Counted from the first letter of the stretch, positions 35,504 through 45,068 are shown. The stretch: 45,194 nucleotides of DNA from Noviherbaspirillum sp. Root189 (GCF_001428545.1 NZ_LMHZ01000029.1:1709-46902), one strand, 5' to 3'. The notes: a model not told the origin generated them from the letters alone. Translations and numbers: made by a program.

Positions 35504-36088
35504 ATGCCAGCAAAGATCCGCAAACTGATTGTGCAGGTGGAAGAAACCCACGTCGAAATGGACCGCGCGATTACACCGCCGACACGCAAGGCATTGGCCA
35601 TGGCGGTCATCGACAATCCCTATGCCGGACGCTATGCCGAATCGCTCGATGAATTGATTGCCATTGGCGAAGAGCTCGGCGGCTTGCTGGGCAAGCGCTG
35701 CGTCGAGGCATTGGGCATTGCACCAGAACAGGCACAAAGTTATGGCAAGGCCGCTATTGTGGGTGAGGCGGGCGAGCTGGAACACGCGGCCGCGATTCTG
35801 CATCCCAAGCTTGGTGCGCCGCTGCGCATCGCTGTGAGTAAAGGCGCAGCTCTGGTGCCTTCCAGCAAGAAGCGCGGCGGGTTGGGTACGGCGATCGATG
35901 TGCCGCTCGGTCACAAGGATGCGGCTTTCGTGCGCAGTCATTTCGACGCCATGGAAGCGCGGGTCGCCGATGCGCCGCGATCCAACGAGATTGTCGTTGC
36001 TGTTGTCGTCACCGACAGTGGCCGGCCGTTGCCCCGCGTGGGAGGGCTCCAGTCCCACGAAATCAAAGGCGAGGATGGCTTGCGCTAG
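35504..36088 (+). CDS. DUF1185 (amino acid synthesis family) protein, copy B
   Basis: A 194-residue paralogue of the preceding gene, with NPYAGRY, YGKAAIVGEAGELEH, VPSSKK, DVPLGHKDAAFVRSHFDA and RVGGLQ in the same order. AAGGA stands before ATG at 35504. The conserved charged residues (Arg in AGRY, Lys in YGK, Glu in GELEH, Lys-Lys and the His/Asp of VRSHFDA) may line a common active site. Two different copies in a row suggest a hetero-oligomer or two successive reactions on similar substrates. No function can be assigned. Confidence 0.85.
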   Translation: MPAKIRKLIVQVEETHVEMDRAITPPTRKALAMAVIDNPYAGRYAESLDELIAIGEELGGLLGKRCVEALGIAPEQAQSYGKAAIVGEAGELEHAAAILHPKLGAPLRIAVSKGAALVPSSKKRGGLGTAIDVPLGHKDAAFVRSHFDAMEARVADAPRSNEIVVAVVVTDSGRPLPRVGGLQSHEIKGEDGLR

Positions 36089-36142
36089 CCACTGCATTGC
36101 GCGAACGATCGCATCGATTGGTCCACAAATAAGGAGATCACC

Positions 36143-37348
36143 ATGAACAAGACTACCAGTTGGCTCGCAGCGTCTGCTGTCCTTTGGGCAGCGTCCAGCG
36201 CCGTTGGCGCCTATGCGCAAAACGTCATCAAGATCGGCGAGATCAACAGCTACAAGGCTCAGCCGGCTTTTCTCGAGCCCTACCGCAAGGGACTGGAGCT
36301 AGCCGTGGAAGAGGTCAATGCTTCGGGCGGCGTCAACGGCAAGAAGCTCGAGCTGATCACGCGCGACGACAACGGTAATCCCGGCGAGGCGGTGCGCGCC
36401 GCCGAAGACCTGATGTCCCGTGAAAAGGTGGATGTGCTGACCGGCTCCTTCCTGTCTCATATCGGACTGGCGCTGACCGATTTCGCCAAGCAACGCAAAT
36501 TCTTTTTCCTGGCAGCCGAACCGCTGACCGACAAGATCGTCTGGGAAAACGGCAACCGCTATACCTATCGTCTCCGTCCATCGACCTACATGCAGGTGGC
36601 GATGCTGGTGCCGGAAGCCGCTGCGCTGAAGAAGAAGCGTTGGGCATTGGTTTATCCCAATTATGAATATGGCCAGTCCGCCGTCGCGACCTTCAAGGAA
36701 TTGCTGAAGGCCGCACAGCCGGACGTCGAGTTCGTCACCGAACAGGCAACGCCGCTGGGCAAGGTTGACTCCGGAAGTGTGGCCCAGGCGCTTGCCGATG
36801 CCAAGCCGGACGCAATATTCAATGTCCTGTTCGGCGCCGACCTGTCGAAATTTGTGCGTGAAGGCAATACACGTGGCTTGTTCAAGGGTCGTGAAGTCGT
36901 GAGCCTGCTGACCGGCGAACCGGAATATATGGACCCGCTGAAAGACGAAAGTCCGAATGGCTGGATCGTCACCGGCTACCCGTGGTACGGCATCCAGACG
37001 CCGGAGCACACTGCCTTCCGCAAAGCCTATGAAGCAAAGTACAAAGACTATCCGCGTTTAGGCTCGATCGTCGGTTACAGCGCGATCATGTCATTGGCCA
37101 CCGGCATGAAAAAAGCGCAGTCCACGGAAACCGACAAGCTGGTCAAGGCGTTTGAAGGCCTGGTTGTCAAGACGCCGTTTGGACCCATCACCTATCGCGC
37201 CGAAGACCATCAGTCGACCATGGGTGCCTATGTCGGCCGCACCAAGAATGAAGGCGGCAAGGGTGTCATGGTGGACTACCGCTATCTGGACGGCGCGAAG
37301 TACTTGCCGTCTGCCGAAGTGGTTGCCAAGCGCCGGCCAGCCGACTGA
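36143..37348 (+). CDS. Branched-chain-type ABC transporter substrate-binding protein
   Basis: A 401-residue periplasmic binding protein of the LivJ/LivK (peripla_BP_6) class. A signal peptide is clear: a hydrophobic core, then AYA before Gln26. The mature start NVIKIGEINSYK and GLELAVEEVNASGGVNGKKLELITRDDNGNPGEAVRAAEDLM are typical of the family. AAGGAG precedes ATG at 36143. It opens a complete HAAT transporter set and follows the DUF1185 genes closely. Given the pathway around it, nicotinate or a related heterocyclic acid is the likely ligand rather than a branched amino acid. Confidence 0.9.
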   Translation: MNKTTSWLAASAVLWAASSAVGAYAQNVIKIGEINSYKAQPAFLEPYRKGLELAVEEVNASGGVNGKKLELITRDDNGNPGEAVRAAEDLMSREKVDVLTGSFLSHIGLALTDFAKQRKFFFLAAEPLTDKIVWENGNRYTYRLRPSTYMQVAMLVPEAAALKKKRWALVYPNYEYGQSAVATFKELLKAAQPDVEFVTEQATPLGKVDSGSVAQALADAKPDAIFNVLFGADLSKFVREGNTRGLFKGREVVSLLTGEPEYMDPLKDESPNGWIVTGYPWYGIQTPEHTAFRKAYEAKYKDYPRLGSIVGYSAIMSLATGMKKAQSTETDKLVKAFEGLVVKTPFGPITYRAEDHQSTMGAYVGRTKNEGGKGVMVDYRYLDGAKYLPSAEVVAKRRPAD

Positions 37349-37360
37349 AGCACAAGGCAA

Positions 37361-37394
37361 GGGAGAGTGACGCGCATGTGGACCTTGCTCTCCC
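37361..37394 (+). other. Possible intercistronic hairpin after binding-protein gene
   Basis: GGGAGAG (37361-37367) and CTCTCCC (37388-37394) can pair over a 20-base loop in the 130-base gap between the binding-protein and permease genes. Such hairpins often allow more binding protein than permease to be made. The stem is short and there is no T-run, so this is tentative. Confidence 0.3.
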
Positions 37395-37479
37395 CGCATG
37401 ATGCTGGTCCACGGATCGGCAGGCAGTATTCTCGTTTCGGATCGTCATGGATTCATCCAGCTGAAAGAAAGAACGTGTC

Positions 37480-39375
37480 ATGAGTTTTTCCGGCTTCGCG
37501 GTGCAGTTGCTGAATGGTTTGGCGGGAGCGTCTTCCCTGTTTCTCGTTGCGGCCGGCCTGTCGCTAATCTTTGGCGTGACGCGCATCGTGAACTTTGCGC
37601 ATGGTTCGTTTTACATGCTGGGCATTTATATCGCCTATACGCTCGTCGAGCGTCTCGGCGGCAGCCTGGGTTTCTGGCCCTCGCTTTTGCTCGCGGCGCT
37701 TGCCGTCGGCATCCTTGGCGCGTTGGTGGAAATGATCTTGCTGCGGCGGATTTATCATGCGCCCGAATTGTTTCAGTTACTCGCCACATTTGCGCTGGTC
37801 CTTGTCATCAAGGATGCGGCCCTGTGGTTCTGGGGCCCGGATGAACTGCTCGGCCCACGCGCGCCGGGCCTGAAAGGGGCGGTGGAAATTTTCGGTAGAC
37901 AGTTCCCCACGTATGACTTGTTCCTCATTGTGATCGGCCCGGTCGTGCTCGGACTGCTCTGGCTGCTGCTGACGCGTACCCGATGGGGCACGCTAGTGCG
38001 CGCGGCGACGCAGGACCGCGAGATGGTCAGCGCTCTTGGGGTCAATGAAGCCTGGCTGTTCACCAGTGTCTTTGCGCTTGGGGCGATGCTCGCAGGCCTG
38101 GGCGGGGCATTGCAATTACCGCGTGAACCGGCCAACCTTGAAATGGACCTCGTTACCATCGGCGCTGCTTTCGTCGTCGTTGTGGTGGGTGGCATGGGTT
38201 CGATTACGGGTGCCTATGTTGCGGCTCTCCTGATTGCCGAGTTGAAAGCAATTTGCATCTGGCTCGGGCTGGTCGACATATTCGGCATCAGCGTGTCTTT
38301 CTCCAAGCTGACACTGGTTGTAGAGTTCCTTGTCATGGCAGTCGTGCTGGTCGCACGCCCCAGTGGCTTGTTGGGACGACCGCAGGCGCCGACGCGCAAC
38401 GCGGGCATCGTGGAAGCACCATTGCGCGCAGCGAGGCCATCGTATAAGTTCGGTGTCATCGCGCTGATTGCAGTGCTGGCCGTGGTCCCATTGGTGATGC
38501 GCGACTCGCCTTATGTCACGGTACTTGCCATTGACCTGATGGTCGCAGCCCTATTTGCCACCGGCCTGCACTTCATCATGGGCCCTGCGGGCATGCATTC
38601 ATTCGGTCACGCGGCCTACTTCGGACTTGGCGCCTATGGCGCAGCCTTGCTGGTGCGTACTGCAGGATTGCCGATGGAGGCCGCACTTGTCCTTGCCCCT
38701 CTCGTTGCGGCGCTTGGTGCATTGCTGTTCGGCTGGTTTTGTGTGCGGTTGTCTGGCGTCTACCTTGCGATGCTGACACTCGCATTCGCGCAGATTACCT
38801 GGGCGATCACTTACCAATGGGACACCGTCACCGGCGGAAGCAATGGACTGACCGGCGTCTGGCCCGCAACATGGTTGTCAGACAAAACCGCGTATTACTA
38901 TCTGACCCTCGTGATCGTCGCAGGCGGCGTATTGCTGCTGTGGCGCATCCTGTATTCACCGTTTGGCTATGCGATGCGTGCCAGCCGCGACTCTGCCTTG
39001 CGTGCGGACGCAATCGGCATCAACGTCAAGCACATCCAATGGACAGCCTTCATTCTCGCCGGCACGGCAGCCGGTGCGGCGGGGGCGCTCTATGCATTCT
39101 CAAAAGGCAGTATCTCGCCTGAATCACTGTATGTCGGCAAATCGGTCGACGGTATCGTCATGGTGATGCTGGGCGGCATACAGACACTGATCGGTCCGGT
39201 AGTCGGCGCAGTCACTTTCAACTGGTTGCATGACACGGTGGCGCGCAATACCGATTACTGGCGCGCGATGCTGGGCGGTATCATACTTCTGCTGGTGTTA
39301 CTCTTCCCGCAGGGGATCGCGGGCTTTGCCCGGCAACTGTTCGACCGCAAGCGCGAAGCCAAGGAGGCACATTGA
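37480..39375 (+). CDS. Fused branched-chain-type ABC permease (LivH-LivM)
   Basis: A 631-residue membrane protein that joins both permeases of an HAAT transporter. Residues about 1-300 are LivH-like (GLSLIFGVTRIVNFAHGSFYMLG; VVVVGGMGSITGAYVAALL), and about 325-631 are LivM-like (GPAGMHSFGHAAYFGLGAYGAALL; ALRADAIGINVKHIQWTAFILAG). The fusion fixes a 1:1 ratio of both parts. It follows the binding protein after about 130 bases and its stop shares one base with the ATG of the next ATPase gene. Fused forms are known in betaproteobacteria but are less common than separate genes. Confidence 0.92.
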   Translation: MSFSGFAVQLLNGLAGASSLFLVAAGLSLIFGVTRIVNFAHGSFYMLGIYIAYTLVERLGGSLGFWPSLLLAALAVGILGALVEMILLRRIYHAPELFQLLATFALVLVIKDAALWFWGPDELLGPRAPGLKGAVEIFGRQFPTYDLFLIVIGPVVLGLLWLLLTRTRWGTLVRAATQDREMVSALGVNEAWLFTSVFALGAMLAGLGGALQLPREPANLEMDLVTIGAAFVVVVVGGMGSITGAYVAALLIAELKAICIWLGLVDIFGISVSFSKLTLVVEFLVMAVVLVARPSGLLGRPQAPTRNAGIVEAPLRAARPSYKFGVIALIAVLAVVPLVMRDSPYVTVLAIDLMVAALFATGLHFIMGPAGMHSFGHAAYFGLGAYGAALLVRTAGLPMEAALVLAPLVAALGALLFGWFCVRLSGVYLAMLTLAFAQITWAITYQWDTVTGGSNGLTGVWPATWLSDKTAYYYLTLVIVAGGVLLLWRILYSPFGYAMRASRDSALRADAIGINVKHIQWTAFILAGTAAGAAGALYAFSKGSISPESLYVGKSVDGIVMVMLGGIQTLIGPVVGAVTFNWLHDTVARNTDYWRAMLGGIILLLVLLFPQGIAGFARQLFDRKREAKEAH

Positions 39376-40154
39376 TGAGCCTGATGACAGTAAGTAATCT
39401 CGGGAAGTCCTTTGGCGGCGTGAAGGCGGTGGATGGCATCAGTTTTGAACTGCATGCCGGCGAATTGCTCGCCCTGATCGGTCCCAACGGCGCAGGAAAA
39501 TCGACAACCTTTAACATGGTGAACGGTCAGCTGAAGGCTGATGCCGGCTCCATCCTGTTTGACGGCAAGGAACTGGTCGGACTCAAGCCACGTGAGATAT
39601 GGCGTCTCAGTGTCAGCCGCACCTTTCAGATTGCGGAAACCTTTGCCTCGCTGACCGTGGTCGAAAACGTGCAGATGGCGTTGCTGTCTGCTGACGGCAA
39701 GCTGTTTTCAATGTGGCGTAAAGCCGCGGCCTACAAACGCGACCAGGCGCTCGATCTGCTGGAGCAGGTTGGCATGAAGGCACAGGCCGATCGCCCGTGC
39801 AGCGTACTTGCCTACGGCGATGTCAAACGCGTGGAGCTGGCGATCGCCATGGCGAACCAGCCCAAACTGCTGTTGATGGACGAGCCTACCGCAGGCATGG
39901 CTCCCAAGGAGCGCAATGAACTAATGGCGCTGACCAAAAAGCTGGTAACCGAGCGCAATATGGCGGTGCTGTTTACCGAGCACAGTATGGATGTGGTCTT
40001 TGCCTATGCCGACCGGATGATCGTGCTGGCACGGGGACGTCTGATTGCCGAGGGCAAGCCGGATGAAATTCGCGATGATCCTAAAGTTCAGGAAGTCTAC
40101 TTTGGCACCGGCAAGACTTTCGAAAAGCTGAAATTGTCCAGGGAGGTGGCGTAA
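39375..40154 (+). CDS. ABC transporter ATP-binding protein (LivG-like)
   Basis: A 259-residue ATPase. Walker A is GPNGAGKST near residue 38, Walker B LLLMDEPTAGM near 165, and the H-loop FTEHSMDV follows. The ABC signature is unusual: LAYGDVKRVELA in place of the usual LSxGQ-type motif, as often seen in LivG, which tends to have YGxxR. ATG at 39375 is taken as start because AAGGAGG ends seven bases before it; it overlaps the permease stop by one base. Energises the fused permease together with the next gene. Confidence 0.92.
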   Translation: MSLMTVSNLGKSFGGVKAVDGISFELHAGELLALIGPNGAGKSTTFNMVNGQLKADAGSILFDGKELVGLKPREIWRLSVSRTFQIAETFASLTVVENVQMALLSADGKLFSMWRKAAAYKRDQALDLLEQVGMKAQADRPCSVLAYGDVKRVELAIAMANQPKLLLMDEPTAGMAPKERNELMALTKKLVTERNMAVLFTEHSMDVVFAYADRMIVLARGRLIAEGKPDEIRDDPKVQEVYFGTGKTFEKLKLSREVA

Positions 40155-40930
40155 TGCAGGCGGTTGTCGAAAACCCGGTGCGAACTCCGTCCAATGGCGT
40201 TGTGGGCGAGGCGCTTCTCAGCGTAAAGGCGCTCAACGCCTGGTACGGCGCAGCGCAGATCCTGTTCAATGTCGATCTTGATGTGCGCCGTGGCGAAGTC
40301 GTCGCGTTGATGGGACGCAATGGCGCTGGCAAATCAACCTCGCTCAAGGCCATCATGGGGCTGATACCCAAGCGGAGAGGGCAGCTCAGCTTCATGGGGC
40401 ATGATATTACCACTGCGGAGCCGCATGAGACGGCGGTTCGCGGTCTTGGATTCGTGCCGGAAGACCGCCGCGTGTTTACCGATCTCACCGTGATGGAAAA
40501 CCTCGATGTCGGACGTCAGCCTAAACGGACCTGGCCCGATGGCACGCCTGCGCCCTTATGGACGCCGGAGCGCCTGTTCAAGCTTTTTCCGAACCTCGGC
40601 GAAATGCCCAACCGTCCCGGCGGTCGCATGAGCGGCGGCGAACAACAGATGCTGACGGTCGCGCGTACGTTAATGGGCAATCCCTACCTTGTGCTCCTTG
40701 ATGAGCCATCCGAAGGCGTGGCGCCGGTCATCGTCGAACAAATGGCGCAGATGATCCTGGAACTCAAAGCCGAAGGCGTCAGTATCCTGCTCTCCGAACA
40801 GAATATGCATTTCGCGGAGCTCGTGTCGGACCGCGCCTATGTATTGGAAAAGGGGCAGATCCGGTTCGACGGAACGATGGACGAACTTGCGTCCAATGAG
40901 GCGGTGCGGCAGGCTTACCTCAGCGTCTGA
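40154..40930 (+). CDS. ABC transporter ATP-binding protein (LivF-like)
   Basis: A 258-residue ATPase with Walker A GRNGAGKST, a canonical signature MSGGEQQMLTVARTLM, Walker B LVLLDEPSEGV and the H-loop SEQNMH. LivF-type features include LNAWYGAAQILFNVDLDV at the start and DRAYVLEKGQIRFDG near the end. It carries an N-terminal tail of about 20 residues before the domain. The ATG shares one base with the livG stop, so the two are translationally coupled. Last gene of the transporter set, followed 11 bases later by the hydroxylase genes. Confidence 0.93.
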   Translation: MQAVVENPVRTPSNGVVGEALLSVKALNAWYGAAQILFNVDLDVRRGEVVALMGRNGAGKSTSLKAIMGLIPKRRGQLSFMGHDITTAEPHETAVRGLGFVPEDRRVFTDLTVMENLDVGRQPKRTWPDGTPAPLWTPERLFKLFPNLGEMPNRPGGRMSGGEQQMLTVARTLMGNPYLVLLDEPSEGVAPVIVEQMAQMILELKAEGVSILLSEQNMHFAELVSDRAYVLEKGQIRFDGTMDELASNEAVRQAYLSV

Positions 40931-40941
40931 GGAGTCGGCCT

Positions 40942-41439
40942 ATGAGCATCAAGCCGCCACCAATCCCGCTGTACGTCAATGGCAAGGATTACGCCCTCGA
41001 TGTGCCCGGAGATGCGCCGCTGCTTTACATCCTTCGCAACGACCTCGAACTCAACGGCCCCAAGTACGGCTGTGGCCTGGGGCAGTGTGGCGCATGCACG
41101 GTGCTGATCGATGGCAGGCCAGCACGCTCCTGCGTGATCCCGGTGAAAGGCGTGGCGGGTCGACGCGTGACAACGCTGGAAGGACTTGGCCGCAAGGGTG
41201 CTCTGCACGTCGTCCAGCGCGCATTCATTGAAGAACAGGCAGCCCAGTGCGGCTACTGCCTCAACGGGATGATCATGGCCACAGTTGCACTTTTGCGGAT
41301 TAATCCAAATCCGGATGATGAACAGATCAGGGACGCTTTGTCGCACAACTTATGCCGGTGCGGAACACATGTTGAGATCATGCAGGCGGTCCATCGTGCG
41401 GCAAAACTGATGACCGAAACCATGGAGGAGTCCGAATGA
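40942..41439 (+). CDS. nicA: Nicotinate-hydroxylase-type 2Fe-2S subunit (NicA-like)
   Basis: A 165-residue protein with two [2Fe-2S] domains of the xanthine-dehydrogenase family. Plant-type cluster: CGLGQCGACTVLIDGRPARSC near residues 47-67. Second cluster: QCGYCLNGMIM near 102 and LCRCGTHVEI near 137. It passes electrons from the molybdenum subunit encoded next to it. NicA of Pseudomonas putida is of similar size (about 157 residues). GAGGAG stands before ATG at 40942; the stop overlaps the next ATG by four bases (ATGA). No FAD subunit gene accompanies it, as expected for the NicAB type. Confidence 0.88.
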   Translation: MSIKPPPIPLYVNGKDYALDVPGDAPLLYILRNDLELNGPKYGCGLGQCGACTVLIDGRPARSCVIPVKGVAGRRVTTLEGLGRKGALHVVQRAFIEEQAAQCGYCLNGMIMATVALLRINPNPDDEQIRDALSHNLCRCGTHVEIMQAVHRAAKLMTETMEESE

Positions 41440-44400
41440 CGCGGCGCGCAGACCTGCCGAAGACCAGGCGCGATTTCCACGATGCGACCGGCGTATTACT
41501 CGTTACCCGCGATCCGCCGCCACCGCCGCCGCCAGTCAAGGGTCAACCAGCCGCCGTCCCCGGTAATCCCGCCGAAGGCGTCGAAATTCTGGTCGCCGTG
41601 TGGGACGATGGCAGTGTCACCGCATTGAACGGCCACGTCGACCTCGGTACCGGCATCCGCACCGCCTTGTCACAGATCGTTGCGGAAGAACTCGATATCC
41701 GGCTCGACTGCGTGAACATGGTTCTCGGCGACACGACACGCGCGCCGAATCAGGGAGCCACAATCGCCAGTGCATCGCTGCAGATTCACGCCGTGCCGTT
41801 GCGCGCAGCCGCCGCGCAGGCGCGCGCATGGTTGCTGTCGCGGGCTGCAGAACGACTCGGCGTGACGTCGCAGCAGCTGACTGTTCACAAGGGCATTGTT
41901 GCCGTCGATGGTATGCGGGAAAGGTCTGTCGCCTATGCCGACCTGGTGGCAGGCGAGCATGTCGAGTTGCGCCTTGATCTCAACACCCCGGTCAAATCGC
42001 CGACGGACTATCGCCTGGTGGGCCAGAGCATGCCCCGCGTCGACATTCCCGACAAAGCCACCGGTGAACTGACTTATGTGCATGACCTCCGTGTGCCGGG
42101 CATGTTGCATGGTCGCGTGATCCGGCCGCCGTATGCGGGCGCCGATCATGGCGATTTCATTGGCAATACGCTTGAATCCGTCGATGAACATTCGATCGCG
42201 CATATTCCCGGCATCGCCGGTGTCGTGGTGATCGGTGATTTCGTCGGCGTGGTTGCCGCGCGCGAGGAGCACGCGGAACAGGCGATGCGTGAGCTTGTCG
42301 TCAAGTGGAAAAACTTCCCGGCGCTGCCCGCGTTGGACGACGTAGCTGCCGCAATCCGGGCCAATCCTTCGACAAGCCGTGTCGTCGCCAATCAGGGTGA
42401 CGTCGATGCAGGCTTGGAAGCCGCAGCCAAACGCATCGATAGAACGTACCTCTGGCCGTACCAGCTACATGGATCCATCGGTCCTTCCTGCGCCGTGGCT
42501 GACTGGCGCCAGGACCGCATGACAGTATGGGCCGGTTCACAGAATCCACATGTGCTGCGCGCCGACCTTGCCAAACTGATGGATTTGCCGGACACCGCCA
42601 TCGACGTGATTCGCATGGAAGCCGCCGGTTGCTATGGCCGCAACTGCGCGGATGACGTGGCTGCCGATGCCGCGTTGCTGTCACGCGCGGTGGGCAATCC
42701 GGTCCGCGTCCAACTGACGCGCGCGCAGGAGCATCAGTGGGAGCCAAAAGGCGCGGCGCAGCTAATGGAAGTGCGCGGCGGCCTGGATGCCGACGGCGGC
42801 GTTGCCGCTTACGATTTCCAGACTTCGTACCCGTCCAACGGCGCGGTGACATTGGCCCTCCTATTAACCGGCAAGGTCGCACCGGGGCCCATCGCCTATG
42901 AAATGGGTGACCGTACGTCGGTGCCTCCCTATGACTACAAGAACTTGCGTGTCACGATCAATGACATGGCGCCGATCCTGCGCGCATCCTGGCTACGTGG
43001 CGTGTCGGCCTTGCCGAACTCTTTTGCGCATGAGAGCTACATTGATGAACTGGCGACCGAAGCTGGCGTCGATCCGGTCGAGTTCCGGCTGCGTTACCTG
43101 AAGGATGACAGGGCCGCCGAACTGGTCAAGGCCACCGCTGAACGTGCAGGTTGGGTGTCGCATACCATGCCGCAACAGCAAGAAGCCGACGGCGATTTCC
43201 TGAAAGGGCAGGGTTTTGCTTATGCCCGTTATGTGCATAGCAAGTTTCCTGGTTTCGGCGCGGCATGGTCCGCATGGGTGGCTGATGTGGAAGTCAACCG
43301 CAATACCGGTGAAGTCCATGTGCGTCGCGTCGTAGTCGGTCATGACGCCGGCCTGATGGTTAACCCGGCCGGCGTGAAACATCAGATTCACGGCAACGTG
43401 GTGCAGACGACCAGCCGCGCGCTGAAGGAAAAGGTGCAGGTCGAGCCACAGACCAACACCGTTGTGAATCGGGAATGGGGCAGTTATCCCATCCTCAACT
43501 TCCGCGAAGTACCGGTTATCGATGTGATGATGATGCCTCGACCCGACCAGCCTCCTCTAGGCGCGGGAGAGTCGTCATCCGTTCCCGGTACCGCGGCGAT
43601 AGCCAATGCAATTTTCGATGCTACCGGTGTGCGTTTTCGGGAGCCGCCTTTTACGCCGGAGGTGGTCAGGGCCGCGCTTGAGCCGCCGCAGCCTACACCC
43701 GCCACACCGCCGCGCACTCGACGCGCCTGGTGGGCACTACCCGGCGCACTGATTGCCGGCACTGCCGGGCTGATCGCCGCGATGGCAGGCTGGAAATCCA
43801 GCATTCCCGAAATTTCCAGGATCGATCCCGGGATCTATACGGCCAATGTCATCGAACGGGGCCGCTTGCTCGCCGCGGCGGGTGACTGCGCGGTCTGCCA
43901 TACCGCGCCCGGCGGCATGCGGAATGCAGGCGGCCGTGCGATGGAGACACCGTTCGGGCAAATTTTTACGACCAATCTGACGCCGGACCCGGAAACCGGC
44001 ATCGGTAAATGGTCATTCACGGCATTTCAGCGTGCGATGCGGGAAGGGATTTCGCGTGATGGACGGCATCTGTATCCGGCCTTCCCATACACGTCATTTA
44101 CCAGGATGAACGACGACGACCTGATGGCGTTGTACGCTTATCTGATGACGCAGCCGTCCGTGCGCTCCGATGTACCCGAGTCGACACTGAAGTTTCCCTT
44201 TGGCTTTCGTCCTTTGATGAACGTCTGGAATGCGCTGTACCTGCAACCGGGTCCCGAAATCGCGGATGCATCCCGTTCACCGCAATGGAACCGGGGCGCT
44301 TACCTGGTCAATGGGGTTGGCCACTGTACGGCATGCCACAGCCCGCGCAATGCAATGGGCGCCGAGAAGTCCGGGCCAGATTTTCTGGCTGGCGCCATGA

Positions 44401-45023
44401 TTGACGGTTGGGAAGCGCCGCCTCTCACGTCACGCACGCATGCGCCGGTACCGTGGACGGAAAAAGAACTTTATCGCTATCTGCGGCAGGGGCATACCGA
44501 GCATCATGGTGTAGCGGCGGGGCCGATGGCTCCAGTGGTCCGGGAGTTGTCGCAGCTCCCGGATGAGGATGTCCAGGCGATGGCGCATTACCTTGCTTCG
44601 TTCAACGCGCCAGTTTCACAGCAACAGGCCGAGATGGCGGCCGCGGAAGTCATCGTCAGCGCCAAGGCGCGCGCGGACCAGATCCGCAATGAAAGCAGCC
44701 GGCTGTTCTCATCTGCTTGCGGCAGTTGCCATCATGAAGGTAAAGGGTCGGTTCAGCTAGGCATGAACAAACCCCTTGCGCTCAATAGTAATCTGCACAG
44801 CAACACACCAGACAATCTGGTGCAGGTGATCCTGCATGGCATTCAGGAAACCGCGAGCGGAGAGATGGGATTCATGCCGGCATTCCGGGATAATCTCACT
44901 GATGCGCAAGTTGCACGGATCGCCGCTTACATGCGGCAGGTGTATGCGCCCGATAAACCGGCGTGGAGCCATATCGAGCAAACGGTTGCAAGGTTGCGCA
45001 CTACGCCTCACGGCGGTCATTAA
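41436..45023 (+). CDS. nicB: Nicotinate-hydroxylase-type molybdopterin/cytochrome c subunit (NicB-like)
   Basis: A 1195-residue protein, close to the length of P. putida NicB. Residues about 45-750 form the molybdopterin-binding aldehyde-oxidase/XDH-like part (LNGHVDLGTGIRTALSQIVAEEL; GAGESSSVPGTAAIANAI). A hydrophobic helix (WWALPGALIAGTAGLIAAMAG) lies near 762-785. The C-terminal part has three c-type haem sites: CAVCH (818-822), CTACH (964-968) and CGSCH (1095-1099). It hydroxylates nicotinate at C6 with water and hands electrons through the haems to the respiratory chain. A proline run (residues about 27-33) marks the N-terminal linker. Other N-heterocycles cannot be excluded as substrate. 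Confidence 0.85.
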   Translation: MTRRADLPKTRRDFHDATGVLLVTRDPPPPPPPVKGQPAAVPGNPAEGVEILVAVWDDGSVTALNGHVDLGTGIRTALSQIVAEELDIRLDCVNMVLGDTTRAPNQGATIASASLQIHAVPLRAAAAQARAWLLSRAAERLGVTSQQLTVHKGIVAVDGMRERSVAYADLVAGEHVELRLDLNTPVKSPTDYRLVGQSMPRVDIPDKATGELTYVHDLRVPGMLHGRVIRPPYAGADHGDFIGNTLESVDEHSIAHIPGIAGVVVIGDFVGVVAAREEHAEQAMRELVVKWKNFPALPALDDVAAAIRANPSTSRVVANQGDVDAGLEAAAKRIDRTYLWPYQLHGSIGPSCAVADWRQDRMTVWAGSQNPHVLRADLAKLMDLPDTAIDVIRMEAAGCYGRNCADDVAADAALLSRAVGNPVRVQLTRAQEHQWEPKGAAQLMEVRGGLDADGGVAAYDFQTSYPSNGAVTLALLLTGKVAPGPIAYEMGDRTSVPPYDYKNLRVTINDMAPILRASWLRGVSALPNSFAHESYIDELATEAGVDPVEFRLRYLKDDRAAELVKATAERAGWVSHTMPQQQEADGDFLKGQGFAYARYVHSKFPGFGAAWSAWVADVEVNRNTGEVHVRRVVVGHDAGLMVNPAGVKHQIHGNVVQTTSRALKEKVQVEPQTNTVVNREWGSYPILNFREVPVIDVMMMPRPDQPPLGAGESSSVPGTAAIANAIFDATGVRFREPPFTPEVVRAALEPPQPTPATPPRTRRAWWALPGALIAGTAGLIAAMAGWKSSIPEISRIDPGIYTANVIERGRLLAAAGDCAVCHTAPGGMRNAGGRAMETPFGQIFTTNLTPDPETGIGKWSFTAFQRAMREGISRDGRHLYPAFPYTSFTRMNDDDLMALYAYLMTQPSVRSDVPESTLKFPFGFRPLMNVWNALYLQPGPEIADASRSPQWNRGAYLVNGVGHCTACHSPRNAMGAEKSGPDFLAGAMIDGWEAPPLTSRTHAPVPWTEKELYRYLRQGHTEHHGVAAGPMAPVVRELSQLPDEDVQAMAHYLASFNAPVSQQQAEMAAAEVIVSAKARADQIRNESSRLFSSACGSCHHEGKGSVQLGMNKPLALNSNLHSNTPDNLVQVILHGIQETASGEMGFMPAFRDNLTDAQVARIAAYMRQVYAPDKPAWSHIEQTVARLRTTPHGGH

Positions 45024-45068
45024 CGATAAACCGCCGGTATGAAAACTGATAAACAAAAGGAAAACAAC

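Noticed and set aside
34804-36088. DUF1185 pair as barbiturase/cyanuric-acid-type ring-opening amidohydrolases
   Set aside because: Lengths of about 200 residues and motifs do not fit that family of about 360 residues with three repeats; ring opening is better explained by the enamidase-like gene.
41670-42272. 200-codon open frame opposite the NicB-like gene
   Set aside because: High-GC antisense frame with no domain, no ribosome-binding site and fully inside a well-supported gene.
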